Source: Lycium barbarum
Lineage: Eukaryota; Streptophyta; Magnoliopsida; Solanales; Solanaceae
Reading direction: 5' to 3'
Length of the DNA: 64,000 bases
NCBI RefSeq assembly: GCF_019175385.1
Contig: NC_083339.1
Coordinates: 81,022,120-81,086,119 of the forward strand
This document shows, piece after piece, positions 38,188 to 48,488 of this stretch (positions are counted from its first letter, which is position 1; each line of letters opens with the position of its first letter). A program made the translations under genes and the position numbers. Below the pieces are notes generated by a model. That model worked only from the letters and a program-made list of their open reading frames with translations. It ran no database searches and was not told where the DNA came from.

Positions 38188-38540
38188 CTCTTGATGTTAG
38201 AAGATGAAATCACAAGTTCTTGAAGTTGTTTTTGGGTTTCCTATGGACTTTGAGAAAATGGAAGGTGAGGGACTTCTTTTTAGAGAGGGTTTGGGAGGGG
38301 AAATCAGGTTATTGAAACCAAGAAGGAAAAAGAAAAAGAGGCCGATATTTTTTATACTTAGCAAAAATTTAGACTGCGCCCCCTACCAACGTTGGCCCCG
38401 CGTCGCGGGTCCAAGGTTGTTCCATTCTCCGGATTAGGCCAAATTCGTGTTGGCCTCGCATCGTGGGTCCAACACGGGAGAACCCACTCTATGAATTTGG
38501 CCAATTTCGTGTTGGATCCACTTCGCGGGTCCAACACATT
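38188..38540 (-). promoter_or_regulatory. Candidate internal promoter and leader for the third ORF
   Basis: Minus strand: three GTGTTGGACCCGCGACGCGG-like units (38395-38540) precede a TATA box, AGTATAAAAAAT (38348-38358). A pyrimidine-rich, ATG-free leader of ~150 bases then runs to the splice donor. The same GTGTTGGACCCGCG(A/T)CGCGG unit occurs in the LTR (34090-34210), upstream of where LTR transcription should start. The internal region therefore seems to reuse a U3-type control sequence. Confidence 0.5.
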
Positions 38541-38809
38541 TCAAACCTGTGACGATTTTTTTTTCTTTTTTTTTGCCTGTTTTTGCGTCGTTGCTCCTTT
38601 CCAATCCCTGCAACATGAACAAACGTGACATATATATATATATACAAAAATGTTGGGTTGCCTCACAGCCAGCTCCTTAGTTAAGGTCGTGGCCCGACTT
38701 TTTTTTTTGGTATATTTTTTTCTAATCTACCATTACAAAACTCGGATTGCCTCCCGAGTAGCCCTTGCTTTAACGTCACGGCACGACGTAGGTTTTACTC
38801 AAGCCTCTT
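38541..38809 (-). other. Athila spacer between integrase and internal promoter
   Basis: Non-coding, with T-runs (38570, 38701) and a short TATATATATATA (38629-38642). Nothing else is recognised. Confidence 0.4.
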
Positions 38810-40024
38810 CTAGATCAATGGAGGTCCTCGTACGTTCAGTTGCCTTCCCGTAGTAATGTTGCACTCTCTGCCCGTTCACCAAAAATGTGTCATCCGAGTT
38901 TAGCTTCATTAGCTCAACCGCTCCATGTGTAGTAACAGAAAAAACCTCGAACGGCCCAGGACACTTGCTCTTCAGCTAACCACCAAATAACTTGAGATGG
39001 AAATTATACAGCAACACCAATTGTTTGCGATCAAACTCATGAGGTCAAATTCGCTTATGGTGCATTCTCTTTATTCTCCTTGTCCATCTTTGCATTTTCA
39101 TATGCATGACAGCGAAACTCATCCAACTGGTGAAGTTGTAGCAACCGCTTCGCTTTCACCATATCTAAGTTCAGCTTCTTCATCGCCCAATATGCTCGGT
39201 GTTCAAGTTCCACCGGTAAATGGCAAGCTTTGCCAAAGATCAGTTTGTACGGGGAAGTGCCTATGGGAGTTTTGTATGTCGTTCTATAAGCCCACAAAGC
39301 ATCATTAAGCTTCAATGACCAATATTTTCAGCTCACGCTCACCGCCTTTTCTAGGATCTGCTTGATTTCTCAGTTATATATCTCTAATTGACCGCTCGTC
39401 TGCAGATGATAAGGAGTAGCAACCTTGTGCTTAACCCCATACTTGAACAATAATTTATCAAAGAGTCGATTGCAAAAATGAGTACCTTGATCGCTAATGA
39501 TGGCTCTTGGAGCCCCAAATTGTGACTATATTATTCTTCAAAAATCTCGTTACTACACTAGCATTATTGGTAGGGAGTGCGATGGCTTCAAACTATTTTG
39601 AGATGTAATCTACAGAAACCAAGATGTACTTATTCCCCTTGGATGGTATGAACGACCTCATGAAGTCGATCCCCCACACACATCAAATAAATGGCATTTC
39701 ATGATGCTTGGAGATATTTTCGGTTCTCTGACAGCTATCGCAGTCTTTCACAAATTCATGAGCATCTTTGAACAAAGTCGGCCAATAGAAACCGGACTGA
39801 AGTACCTTTGCAGGTGTTCTGTCACCGGCGTGATGTCCACCATAGGGTGACGAGTGACACTTCTCAAGAATATCATGGACCTCTTCCTCTGGAATACAAC
39901 TTCTAATCAGCTGATCTATGCCAACCCTATAGAGATAGGGCTCCTCCCATAGATAGAAATGGCTATCATGCAAAATTTGCTTCTTCCGCTCATGATTAGC
40001 ACCAGAAGGATAAATCTCACCCAC
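38810..40024 (-). pseudogene. Athila integrase
   Basis: The zinc-binding region is intact in 40024-39683: EKCHSSPYGGHHAGDRT followed by CDSCQRTENISKHHEMP (HHCC). The core is broken by stops: GIDFMRSFIPSK and SVDYISK are seen near 39650-39590. [20 protein letters not shown] (39315-39250) is the region after the catalytic Glu. The C-terminus continues [18 protein letters not shown], then in another frame CPGPFEVFSVTTHGAVEL and VNGQRVQHYYG, to about 38810. Several stops and frameshifts make it non-functional. Confidence 0.85.
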
Positions 40025-40049
40025 CAGAAAAATTCACCATGTCTGCATA

Positions 40050-40493
40050 CTATGGCACCTCAGCTGACTTCAGAGCAAAAAGTTGCTCATTAGGAAAAGT
40101 CTCCTTAATCACCATTGCTTCATCAACATGTTCACAATCTTCCAACCTAGATAGGTGATCTGCGACGTGATTTTCGGTGCCCTTTCGGTCAAGGATCTCA
40201 ATATCAAATTCTAGTAGCAGCAACACCCAATGAATAAACCTCAGCTTCGCATCCTTCTTTGCAAATAAGTAACGAACTGCAGTGTGATCAGTATAAACAA
40301 TTACCTTTGTTCCCACTATATATGATTGAAATTTGTCAAAACCGTAGACTACCACTAATAGCTTCTTCTCCGTAACCGTATAGTTCATCTGGGCTGCATC
40401 AAGTGTCTTGCTGGCATAATATATCAGATGAAATATCTTGTCCCTCTTCTGACAAAGGACAACTCCCACAGCAAAATAACTTGCATCATACAT
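40050..40493 (-). pseudogene. Athila RNase H
   Basis: It starts at [19 protein letters not shown] (first catalytic Asp). It continues [20 protein letters not shown] with Glu (KKLLVVVY), [20 protein letters not shown] (Asp) and [13 protein letters not shown] (last Asp). This block is one of the few continuous domains in the element. A stop separates it from RT upstream and integrase downstream. Confidence 0.88.
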
Positions 40494-40559
40494 TAAAATA
40501 AATGACAGAGACTAATCGAGTGGGATGATAATAGGAGCAGACACTAATCTCTTCTTCAA

Positions 40560-41721
40560 CTAATCAAAAGCCGTCAGACAGGCTTTATCGAACACTAATT
40601 TCAAATATTTTTCTAATAGCTTGCACATCAGATTAGCAACTTTGGAGAAGTATTTGATGAACCGTTGATAAAAGCTTGCATGCCTAAGAAAACTGCGCAC
40701 TCCCCGAACTGAAACGGGTGGTGGAAAATTTTTAATTGACTTGATTTTCACCTTGTCAACTTCTATTCCCTTGCTCGATACCTTGTGCCCATGAACAATG
40801 CCCTCTCGAACCATGAAATGGTATTTTTCCCAGTTAAGTCCCAAGTTCGTTTCTTCACAATGAGCTAACACGACATCAAGATGATTTAAACAGTCATCAA
40901 AAGAATCTCCAAAGACAGAGAAATCATCCATGAATACCTCCACATATTTTCCACTATATCGGTGAAAATAGCCATCATGCATCTCTAGACCGTACCTGGG
41001 GCATTGCACAAATCAAAAGGCATTCTCTGGAATGCAAACGTACCATATGCACAAGTGAATGTGGTCTTCTCCTGATCCTCTGGTGAAATCATGATGTGGT
41101 TATAGCACGAATAGCCATCCAGAAAGCAATAACAATAGTGCCCAGCCAATCGATCGAGCATCTGATCCATGAAGGGCAACGGAAAGTGATATTTTTAGGT
41201 GGCGTTGTTCAACTTGCGATAGTCAATACATATCCTCTAACCAGTAACAGTTTGTTGAGGCACCAATTCATTCTTCTCGTTCTCTACCACAGTCATGCCC
41301 CCTTTCTTCGGGACATATTGTACAGGACTTACCCATTTGCTGTCAGGGATGGGATAAATAATGCAGCTGTCAAGCCACTTGATTACCTCTTTCTTCACCA
41401 CCTCCTTCATAATTGGGTTCAATCGTCTCTTGCATTCAAAACTGGGCTTGTTGTCCTCCTCTAATAATATTTTCTACATGCGAAACGAACTACTAATACC
41501 TCGAATATCAGCTATCGACCACCCAAGGGCTCGGATTCAATCTCTTAGCACTCACAATACACGTTCAACCTGCACATCAGTCAAATAAGTAGAGAGGATC
41601 ACAGGTAATGTGTTTCCACTACCCAAGAAAGTATAGTGAAGATGAGGAGGTAATGTCTTCAACTCAAGAACGGGAGCCTCTTCAATATACAGCTTCGGCT
41701 TCTTCCACAACTCTAGTCCGT
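40560..41721 (-). pseudogene. Athila reverse transcriptase with end of protease linker
   Basis: Minus order: ELKTLPPHLHYTFLGSGN and ILSTYLTDVQVERVL (41650-41552), MNPIMKEVVKKEVIKWLD and WVSPVQYVPKKGG (41422-41237), CFLDGYSCYNHIMISPEDQE (41150-41090), then the catalytic box EVFMDDFSVFG (both Asp kept), then GIVHGHKVSSKGIEVDK and SFLRHASFYQRFIKYFSKVA. Frameshifts near 41240 and 41000, and a stop at 40560, break it. The region upstream of KKPKLYIEEAPVL is cut at 41721 by the chromovirus H LTR. Confidence 0.88.
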
Positions 41722-43114
41722 TATCATGACCCAATCGTAGGTCCGCGACAGGCACCCGGTGCTAACCTACCCGGGCACCTCTTATCATACTTTCACATTT
41801 ACATCTAGGTGAGTCACATTGCTAAATCATACTTTCTATCCGTCAATCATACTAATCCCATTGGGCAATCAATACATTTATATCATCATTAGCAACTATG
41901 CCCATATCAACGTACATAAGCCGCCGAGGCTAACAAAATGATATCCAAAATTTAGGCCGACAAGGCCAAATACATCTAACCATATAAACATGTCTACGAG
42001 CCACCAAAGAGAGTATGTCATATCATATAGGTGGGACAGGACCCCGCTATGCCCATAAATATGCACACAAAAGAATAAGTACCAAAAGTTGTAGCTCTGA
42101 ACGAAATGGAGCTCCGCTATGTAGTCCCCGAGTAATAAATCTATGGATCAAGCCTGTCTCCCTGGCCACCTGAGGGCATGACGCAGCATCCACAAACAAA
42201 AGGACGTTAGTACGAAGAATGTACTGAGTATGTAAAGCATGATCAACATTATTATGAAAGCATAATAGTCAACATAAGAAATGGAATAGGATGGGAGATA
42301 GTAGTATCATCGTCATAAACACTTACTTGCTTTTCATAGGGACTTTCGATTTCTAATGCGTGATTGAATACATACATCCATATCCGTATCCGTATTCATA
42401 TCCGTACTCATTTACATTCGTATCCATTTTCGTATTCATATACATATTCGTATTCATATACATATTCATAATCACATACATATCATTTATATAGCATACC
42501 CGACCATGAAGGTTCGGCGTTTCACATACCCGGCCATGACAAGGCTCGGTGTCATACATACCTGGCCCTACCAAGGCTCAGTGTTATACATACCAGGCCC
42601 TACCAAGGCTCAGTGTTTTCCGTACCCAACTGCAGTGGTGCGCGCGCAATACATATATACTCTACCCGGCCATATAAGCTCGGGTTTTCATAATAGTCAT
42701 ACATAGACACATATACATAAAAGCTCATAAGCATCTTTAACATCATTACTATCGTCGTTCATTACATCTATCCTTAGAGGATTACTCGTCATATAAGGAA
42801 TTTAGTACAATCGTAACTTATCGAGAATCATGAGCTGAGTAGCTTTAGAAGATAGCATCATTTGGAGGACATCATAGGCTTACAGAAGGTTAGATATTTA
42901 GCCAAAGAACCATGCCTTATGAAAGAAGGGTTAGCCTTACATACCTCTTCGTTCAACTATTCTATCACTTGCACGTTCTCCTTCAATGCTCACCTTTCTA
43001 CCTTCATTAGAGTTATACTATCATTAGAAAATCGATAGCTTAGCATACATAACTACAGTTGGAGAAAATCGGACAGCATCTCCTTTATTTATACGAATTC
43101 CTCCATATGATATA
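41722..43114 (-). repeat. 3' LTR of chromovirus H, 3' portion
   Basis: It runs (minus strand) from the element I insertion at 43114 to the LTR terminus TCATGATA at 41722, a decayed form of TCGTGACA. It contains the array of CCCGGCC...GGCTCGGTG units (42495-42690), the deep-LTR hairpin near 42185-42215 and hairpin III near 42044-42062. It is homologous to the solo LTR at 9405-12007. The last five bases (43110-43114, ATATA) are the target duplicated by element I. Confidence 0.85.
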
Positions 43115-45961
43115 TGTTACACCCCGGAAAAATTTTGCGTTACCAAAACTGGAGACGGCTTAGTATGGGCCAAAGGAAGAGTAAAGTTATGCCAGGATTA
43201 AAGAGGTTAAGTTTCCGAGGCTTTGAAAGAAAGTTAGGCAAGGTCTGATACGAACATTTTGGTCTAAATGGAGGAAATTATATGTTCTAGTATATTGAGG
43301 GTTTTGAAGTAAAACAAAAGCTTAAAGGGAAGTTTGGGAAGTCTAGTTTCCAACGCCACAAACCGCTCCTCAATCGTACATCGGGACAAGGAGATATGGA
43401 CGTTACAAGTTGGGCTGGCAGACCAGGAAAATAGTCTGCGCGAACGCGCCAGGGAGTGGCGCGAACGCGCAGAAGCCAACGGCCAATACAGCGCGAACGC
43501 GCCACTATGAGGCGCGAACGCGCAGTACAAAAATTTGATGCTCAGATTCGGGATGAAGGTTATATTATAAGAATGTAATGACAACATATATATGACATTT
43601 GGAGACCATATGGTGTGAATTAGTTCATATGTTATTTGACGAAAGGCCCTTGCTGCGGCAAGCTAAGTGGGGCCCACATACCGGAGTTCAATAAAGGACA
43701 TATGATGAGACATATGAATAGTATATGGAAAGTTGAGCAAGTCCTAAGAAGGACCCTTAAGCCAAAAATGGGCATAAGCCCTCCAAAAGGGCGATTTAAG
43801 GAAATATTTTTGGAAGATCTGACTTCGAGGGGCAAAAACGGCATTATAGGTTTGGCATTTGGGAAAACTCCCAGAGATAAAAGTTTTAGATAATAGAATT
43901 ATATTTCCAACCATAGGTCGTGGACCCTCGCACGATATCGGGATCAAGAGTTATGTCCGTTTTACTGAACGAAGGTCCAGGCAGAAAAAAGGGGCCAGCG
44001 CGAACGCGCTGAACACTTTTCCAGTCGGTTCTGCCAACTTCTAAAACGTTATATAAAGGGGCTTAACCCTTTATTTTCAGATCAAAAACACCCCTAAATA
44101 ATCCCAAAAATCTGGAGAGCCTCCCCAATACCCAAGTCAACTTTTTAGCCCAAAACCAGGTATAATTTCCAAATTCCAGTCCGAGTAGCGTATACTTATT
44201 GGTGCAGAATCGTATAGCGGTGCGTTGTGGCATACAAATAAGGTGAAAAAGTGAAGATACAACAATATTAAAGGGAGAAAGGTATGAATCTCTTTTGGCT
44301 TGTTTTAATATGGGATTATTTACGAAGAAAGCGTGATTAAATGATTGTATACTGAGTTAATTAGTTATGAAAGTTGGAAAACAGCGTGTGGGCTGTTTTA
44401 TGAGATATTTTGGAATTGGAAACATTATGATTGATGTTGGTATCGTTGTTGTTGTTGTTGGTTGCTGAATTGAGAATTCGGGCTAGGCATATAAACAGGG
44501 GAGATGCTGCCTGATTTTCGGCAGAATATAAAATAGTAAAATTTGAAGTATGGTACAAATGTACGATGAAAAGGCTAACATTAGTGTGAATCATCTTAAA
44601 TGTAGACTTACGAGCTCGGACACATAAGCATAGCCAATAGGAGGTGGAACAGGTATGTAAGGCTTACCCTTTCTTTCTTTTGGCATGATCTTTGTGAAAC
44701 AAACAGACAATGTATATGTATTATTTCAAAGAAACTCCTATTCTTAGGATGGCTAATGTTCTTGGCTTCCGAAAACTGTTTTGCTATGTCTTGATACGTG
44801 TGTATGGTTCCAAAAGTTCTATTTTGATTTGATCCATAGTGATATTCGAAAGGTATTTGGTATGACTATTGCTTTGATTTTCCAAAGATAGCTTTTGAAA
44901 CGTTCAAAGAGGTTTCTGTAAGGGACAACGTCCATAACTTTCTCATACTAACTCGGATTGAGTCGAAACGTGTTTATGATCCGCAAGTGTCGATTTGTGT
45001 ACTTACCTATCGAGTCGTAAAAATTGTTTTATATGCATATAGTTTCTCACTACTCTGCTCGTGCATTCCTCAGTATGTCCTTCACTGCGTCCCGGGCCAG
45101 GGCATGTTCTCGTGCGCATTCCACTGCATTGTTCACTGCGTCCCTCACTAGAGGGCCGGGGCACGTTATATATATATATATATATATATATATGATATAA
45201 TGACTGGGTGGCGGCCAGGATGGCATATGATGACTCTATTCACCGTGTCCCTCACTAGATGGTCGGGACACGTTACATGCATATATGATACATGATATTG
45301 ACATACATGATTTTATTCACCGCGTCCCTCACTCGAGGGCCGGGGCACGTTATATGTATATATGATATATAATGATGACCTGCATGATTTTCATTTCAAA
45401 AGGCAAGTGCATTGATGTTTTTTTAAAAAGTCATACTAGGTTCTTGTAAATCTCCGTTTTTTGTTATGGTCCTCTTTACTGTATTTCATGCTTTACATAC
45501 TCAGTACATATTCCGTACTGACCCCTCTTCTTCGGGGGCTGCATTTCATGCCACGCAGGTATATACAGATGAGTAGAAGCCATTATAGAAGATGTTCCAG
45601 CGGAATTGGCGAGCTCCTTTTCCTCCTGGAGTGTTGCCGAGTTAGAGTATTCATGCTATGGTATATTGGTCGATGTTAGAGACTTTGCAGATAGAGTCGT
45701 GGGTATAGAAAGTCAGTCTTGTAATCTGTTCTGTAAGCCAACGTACCATTATGCATATTGTTACAATGTCCAAATGACTACAGACTTTACTTGACTTGAG
45801 AACGACGAAAAGAATGTTTCTGAAAGCCCTTATTATGTATTTCATTTTTGTTTGACTTAAGAGTCCTAAGAGATTATGTGTGTAGTAAGAGTCAGCGGGT
45901 TCGCTCAGCCCTAATTAAGGGTCGGGTGCCCATCACACCCTAGCGAGGTTAGGGTGTGACA
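43115..45961 (+). repeat. 5' LTR of element I (2.85 kb)
   Basis: TGTTACACCCCGG to AGGGTGTGACA. A U3 cluster of GCGCGAACGCGC palindromes (43437-43527, plus one at 43998-44010) precedes the TATA box at 44050. A donor-like AAG|GTATGAATC lies at 44282. Three or more units of GCGTCCCTCACTAGAGGGCC lie at 45120-45355 with a short TA run (45169-45193). The deep-LTR hairpin CCCC...GGGG is at 45522-45540. The terminus itself forms CACACCCTA/TAGGGTGTG. Confidence 0.95.
44048..44072 (+). promoter_or_regulatory. TATA box of element I 5' LTR
   Basis: GTTATATAAAGGGGCTTAAC (44048-44067) contains a good TATA box and a short GGG/CCC stem immediately after it, the counterpart of the array E LTR arrangement. 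The 3' LTR has TATATAAAAGGG at 49427. Confidence 0.65.
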
Positions 45962-45964
45962 AAT

Positions 45965-46059
45965 TGGTATCAGAGCCGTTCGTCCTAGGGGTTATCTGCA
46001 AAGTCGTGTCCAGTAGAGTCCTGTTTATGGGTGTGAAGCCGGCCACATTTATAAACAGG
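45965..46059 (+). other. Primer-binding site and leader stem-loop of element I
   Basis: TGGTATCAGAGCC (45965-45977) complements initiator tRNA-Met. CCTGTTTAT (46020-46028) pairs perfectly with ATAAACAGG (46051-46059). Inside the loop TGTG and CACA can pair around a self-complementary GCCGGC. The element A copy is almost identical. Confidence 0.85.
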
Positions 46060-46933
46060 AGGCTGCAGGGCATCTAGGGATTGTTGACCTTATTTCTGTC
46101 TTAGATCGTGCGATAGAGCCAAGTCATAGGAAATGAGACCCCTTATACTAACCTTTGATCCCGGCAAAAGCACCGTATCGACGGGAGAAAGTGAGCGATG
46201 ATATGGGAAGTCACAGAGGTAAGTTTGATATTTTTGTTCTGTTATCTGAAATTGGGAGCCCTAGGTGGCTAGGATATGTCGTATATATATATGCCCTGTG
46301 AGGCATTGCTGGTAATTGCTGTGTGCAGGCTTTGGATAGTAAGAATTGTAAAGGAGACTCTGCCAGAATTTTTCAAAATCAGGTCATTTAGTTGGGTACA
46401 CCTAACAGGAAGAAGCGTGGAAAGGAAATATCATAAATAGACAATAGGTGGAATACGTTGTCTTAGAGGAGCTATGGATTAGGCATGGAATGAAGAATGA
46501 CTGTGAGAAAGACGATTAGCGGTCTGAAGGATTAAAATGGGTTACATTCGAGGCTTAGTAGGCACAAGGTCTATTGGGGGATTCAGGAAAAGTTGACAAA
46601 TGAGTTCTGCTGTGGATTATTATATAAGAGTGGCGAGCGGAAATCCAAAGAGGCTGATAACCGAGTATTTACAAGTAACGGCGTCGAAGGTGTGTTCGCT
46701 ACCATCGGGAATCTGGAAGTCTAGGACTGAAACTAGTCATACATACAGATGGAAGGGGAATATTGACGATTGAAAAGGCTAAAATAGTAATTGCATGGTC
46801 AGAAGAGTAAAAGACCCTTTCTAATTTAACAGACCCTTTCTAATTCGGAGAGAGACACGTTACGAGAATGTTTTGGAAACTATTAAGATTTCAACTTGCC
46901 TTAGATTATGTGATAAAGGCCATGCGGTGAAGT

Positions 46934-47036
46934 GGATACGATTATACTAGCATTAACGCACCAGATTTCATCAAAGTTTCAAGGTTAAGCGTGCTAGGGT
47001 GAGAGAAACATTAGAATGGGTGACCCCCTGGGAAGT
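46934..47036 (+). pseudogene. 5S rRNA-derived block inside element I
   Basis: This aligns without gaps to bases ~1-103 of plant 5S rRNA: GGATACGATTATACTAGCA, then GCACCAGAT, GTTAAGCGTGCTAGGGTGAG (box A) and GAATGGGTGACC with CCTGGGAAGT (box C). Most differences from 5S are C-to-T or G-to-A. The final ~16 bases of 5S are missing. It is plus-sense relative to the element, as in element A. It is too diverged to be a functional rRNA, but the internal Pol III promoter boxes are the best-kept part. Confidence 0.9.
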
Positions 47037-48065
47037 GTACAAAAAAGTTCTATAAAATCAGACATAAGAGACAAATGAGAAGCTGGAGTAACCTAAAGGA
47101 AGTTAGAGTATGCGGAGTGGTTGGAAACCCGAAGAGGTCGCGTAGGACGAGGCATACTAGACCGGTAAAGAGGAAGAAAGTGCATCATAGCTCTAGAATT
47201 AGGGTGAGTTTGAATAGCATTTGGAAATATTTTGTAAGCGAGATGGTAGTAAATATATATGTATGCATATGATATCCCATTTATGATTGTATCGATCGGT
47301 AGGTGAATCCCAGCAACCGATGTTGCATTATGGAAGACATTAATCGAGCTGGGTACTGAAGTTCAAGTGAAAACAAAAATAAATGGTACAAGTGTTACAA
47401 GGTAAGCTGATGTTATTTTTACTACAGGTTAAGCTTGGAAAGTCTTAATACGATAATATTTGGAAAGAAAAGGAAATGAGTAGATGGAAGGTGGGGAGAT
47501 CAAAGTGTTGAAAGAGTAAAGAGGTAATAAACATGAGTGAGTAAAGCCTCCAAGAGAGACGACAGGAAAAGCACGAGATACGAGACCATTCAGATAAAAA
47601 TTCGAAGGGTAGACCTGTAAAAGGATTAAAGTGTGGTAGTGTGGGACAAAAAGTGGAATAGATCCGAGTAAGGTTAAGAATGAAAATAGGAAAGGCATAC
47701 TAATAGGTTGGTTGAAGGAAGAGGAGAGCATATGGGAGTAACAAGGATACTTTAACAAGTTGGCAATAGGAAACCGATTACTCACCAAGGAAAGAACAAG
47801 GATGATGAGTTGACACAATTGATTAGAAAATCAATGGCATGGAATAAGAATTCATGTGAAGACCGAGAGATTTGATATTAGAGGAAATGGAATGAAATGT
47901 AAGGAACGTACATGGAAAACCACTCCGTCGTAGCATCAGAAAGATAGATAAAGGTTCGGTGAACGAGGATAGATAGAGAGTGTAAACTGTAAGAATTCTG
48001 TGCTGGAAGTAAAAGCAGCAGGACGCTTGAGGACTAGTAGTTGATGGAAGGGTATGGAACTGTTG

Positions 48066-48067
48066 AA

Positions 48068-48122
<55 letters not shown>
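48066..48122. repeat. (AAT)n microsatellite
   Basis: About 18 AAT units inside the interior of element I; its complement gives a run of Ile, Tyr or Leu codons. Confidence 0.95.
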
Positions 48123-48451
48123 TAGACATAAATTGAAAGGAAGAATGGAAGATCGAAGTGTGGGTTTGTTTTGAAGACACCGTAAAGTAAGACTCGCAAG
48201 GAGAAAGCAAGTAGATAGAGTGCAAAGATTGGCAAGATATTGGAACAATTACGACGCTTATTATGGTATGATCATCCAGTAAAGGGGGATTTACTGGGAG
48301 ACTACAAATCAGTGCAAGCTGGATAACTAAATGATCAAGCCGTAGAAAATAGATGTCATAGTGCATCGATTATGACCGCATTAAAGGAAGGATGATCCGA
48401 TAACGGGATGTACCCGAGAATAGGATTATGGACAGACTACAAGACTAGTTT

Positions 48452-48488
48452 GAACATTCGAGGATGAATGTTCCTAAGGGGGGAAGGA
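48452..48488 (+). other. Polypurine tract and inverted repeat of element I
   Basis: GAACATTC (48452-48459) and GAATGTTC (48466-48473) form a perfect 8-bp inverted repeat. AAGGGGGGAAGGA (48476-48488) abuts the 3' LTR. Confidence 0.9.

Larger units (their letters stand above)
34074..41721 (-). mobile_element. Element G: Athila-lineage Ty3/gypsy retrotransposon, decayed, right part displaced
   Basis: Minus-strand order: protease/RT (41721 to 40560), RNase H (40493-40050), integrase (40024-38810), promoter-like region and intron-like segment, third ORF (37541-36261), long 3' non-coding region, PPT and 3' LTR. Motifs such as ELKTLPPHLHYTFLG, WVSPVQYVPKKGG and [11 protein letters not shown] match the Athila lineage. 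The element is cut at 41721 by insertion of chromovirus H. Gag and the 5' LTR should lie beyond the right edge of the window. Confidence 0.85.
46060..48451 (+). other. Non-coding interior of element I
   Basis: No retroelement protein is recognisable. 46286-46372 (CCCTGTGAGGCATT..., GGAGACTCTGCCAGAATTTT) matches the 3' UTR of chromovirus H near 52400-52475. The following kilobase aligns loosely with the interior of array E (for example the segment around 46530-46600 with 20800-20860). The 5S-derived block lies at 46934-47036. Long minus-strand frames near 47429-48366 arise from T-rich complement and the AAT repeat and carry no motif. Confidence 0.7.

Noticed and set aside
43437..43527. CpG island of a host promoter
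   Set aside because: It is a cluster of GCGCGAACGCGC repeats within U3 of an LTR and recurs in the other LTR.
45965..45977. tRNA gene fragment
   Set aside because: Only the ~13 bases complementary to the tRNA-Met 3' end are present, next to an LTR; this is a primer-binding site.
46934..47036. Element I as a Cassandra TRIM
   Set aside because: Cassandra elements are short and carry 5S in the LTR; here the LTRs are 2.8 kb and 5S is in the interior.
47429..48366. Overlapping minus-strand frames of up to 141 codons as small genes
   Set aside because: Low-complexity, Leu/Tyr/Ser-rich translations of the non-coding interior of element I and its AAT repeat; no motif and not kept in relatives.
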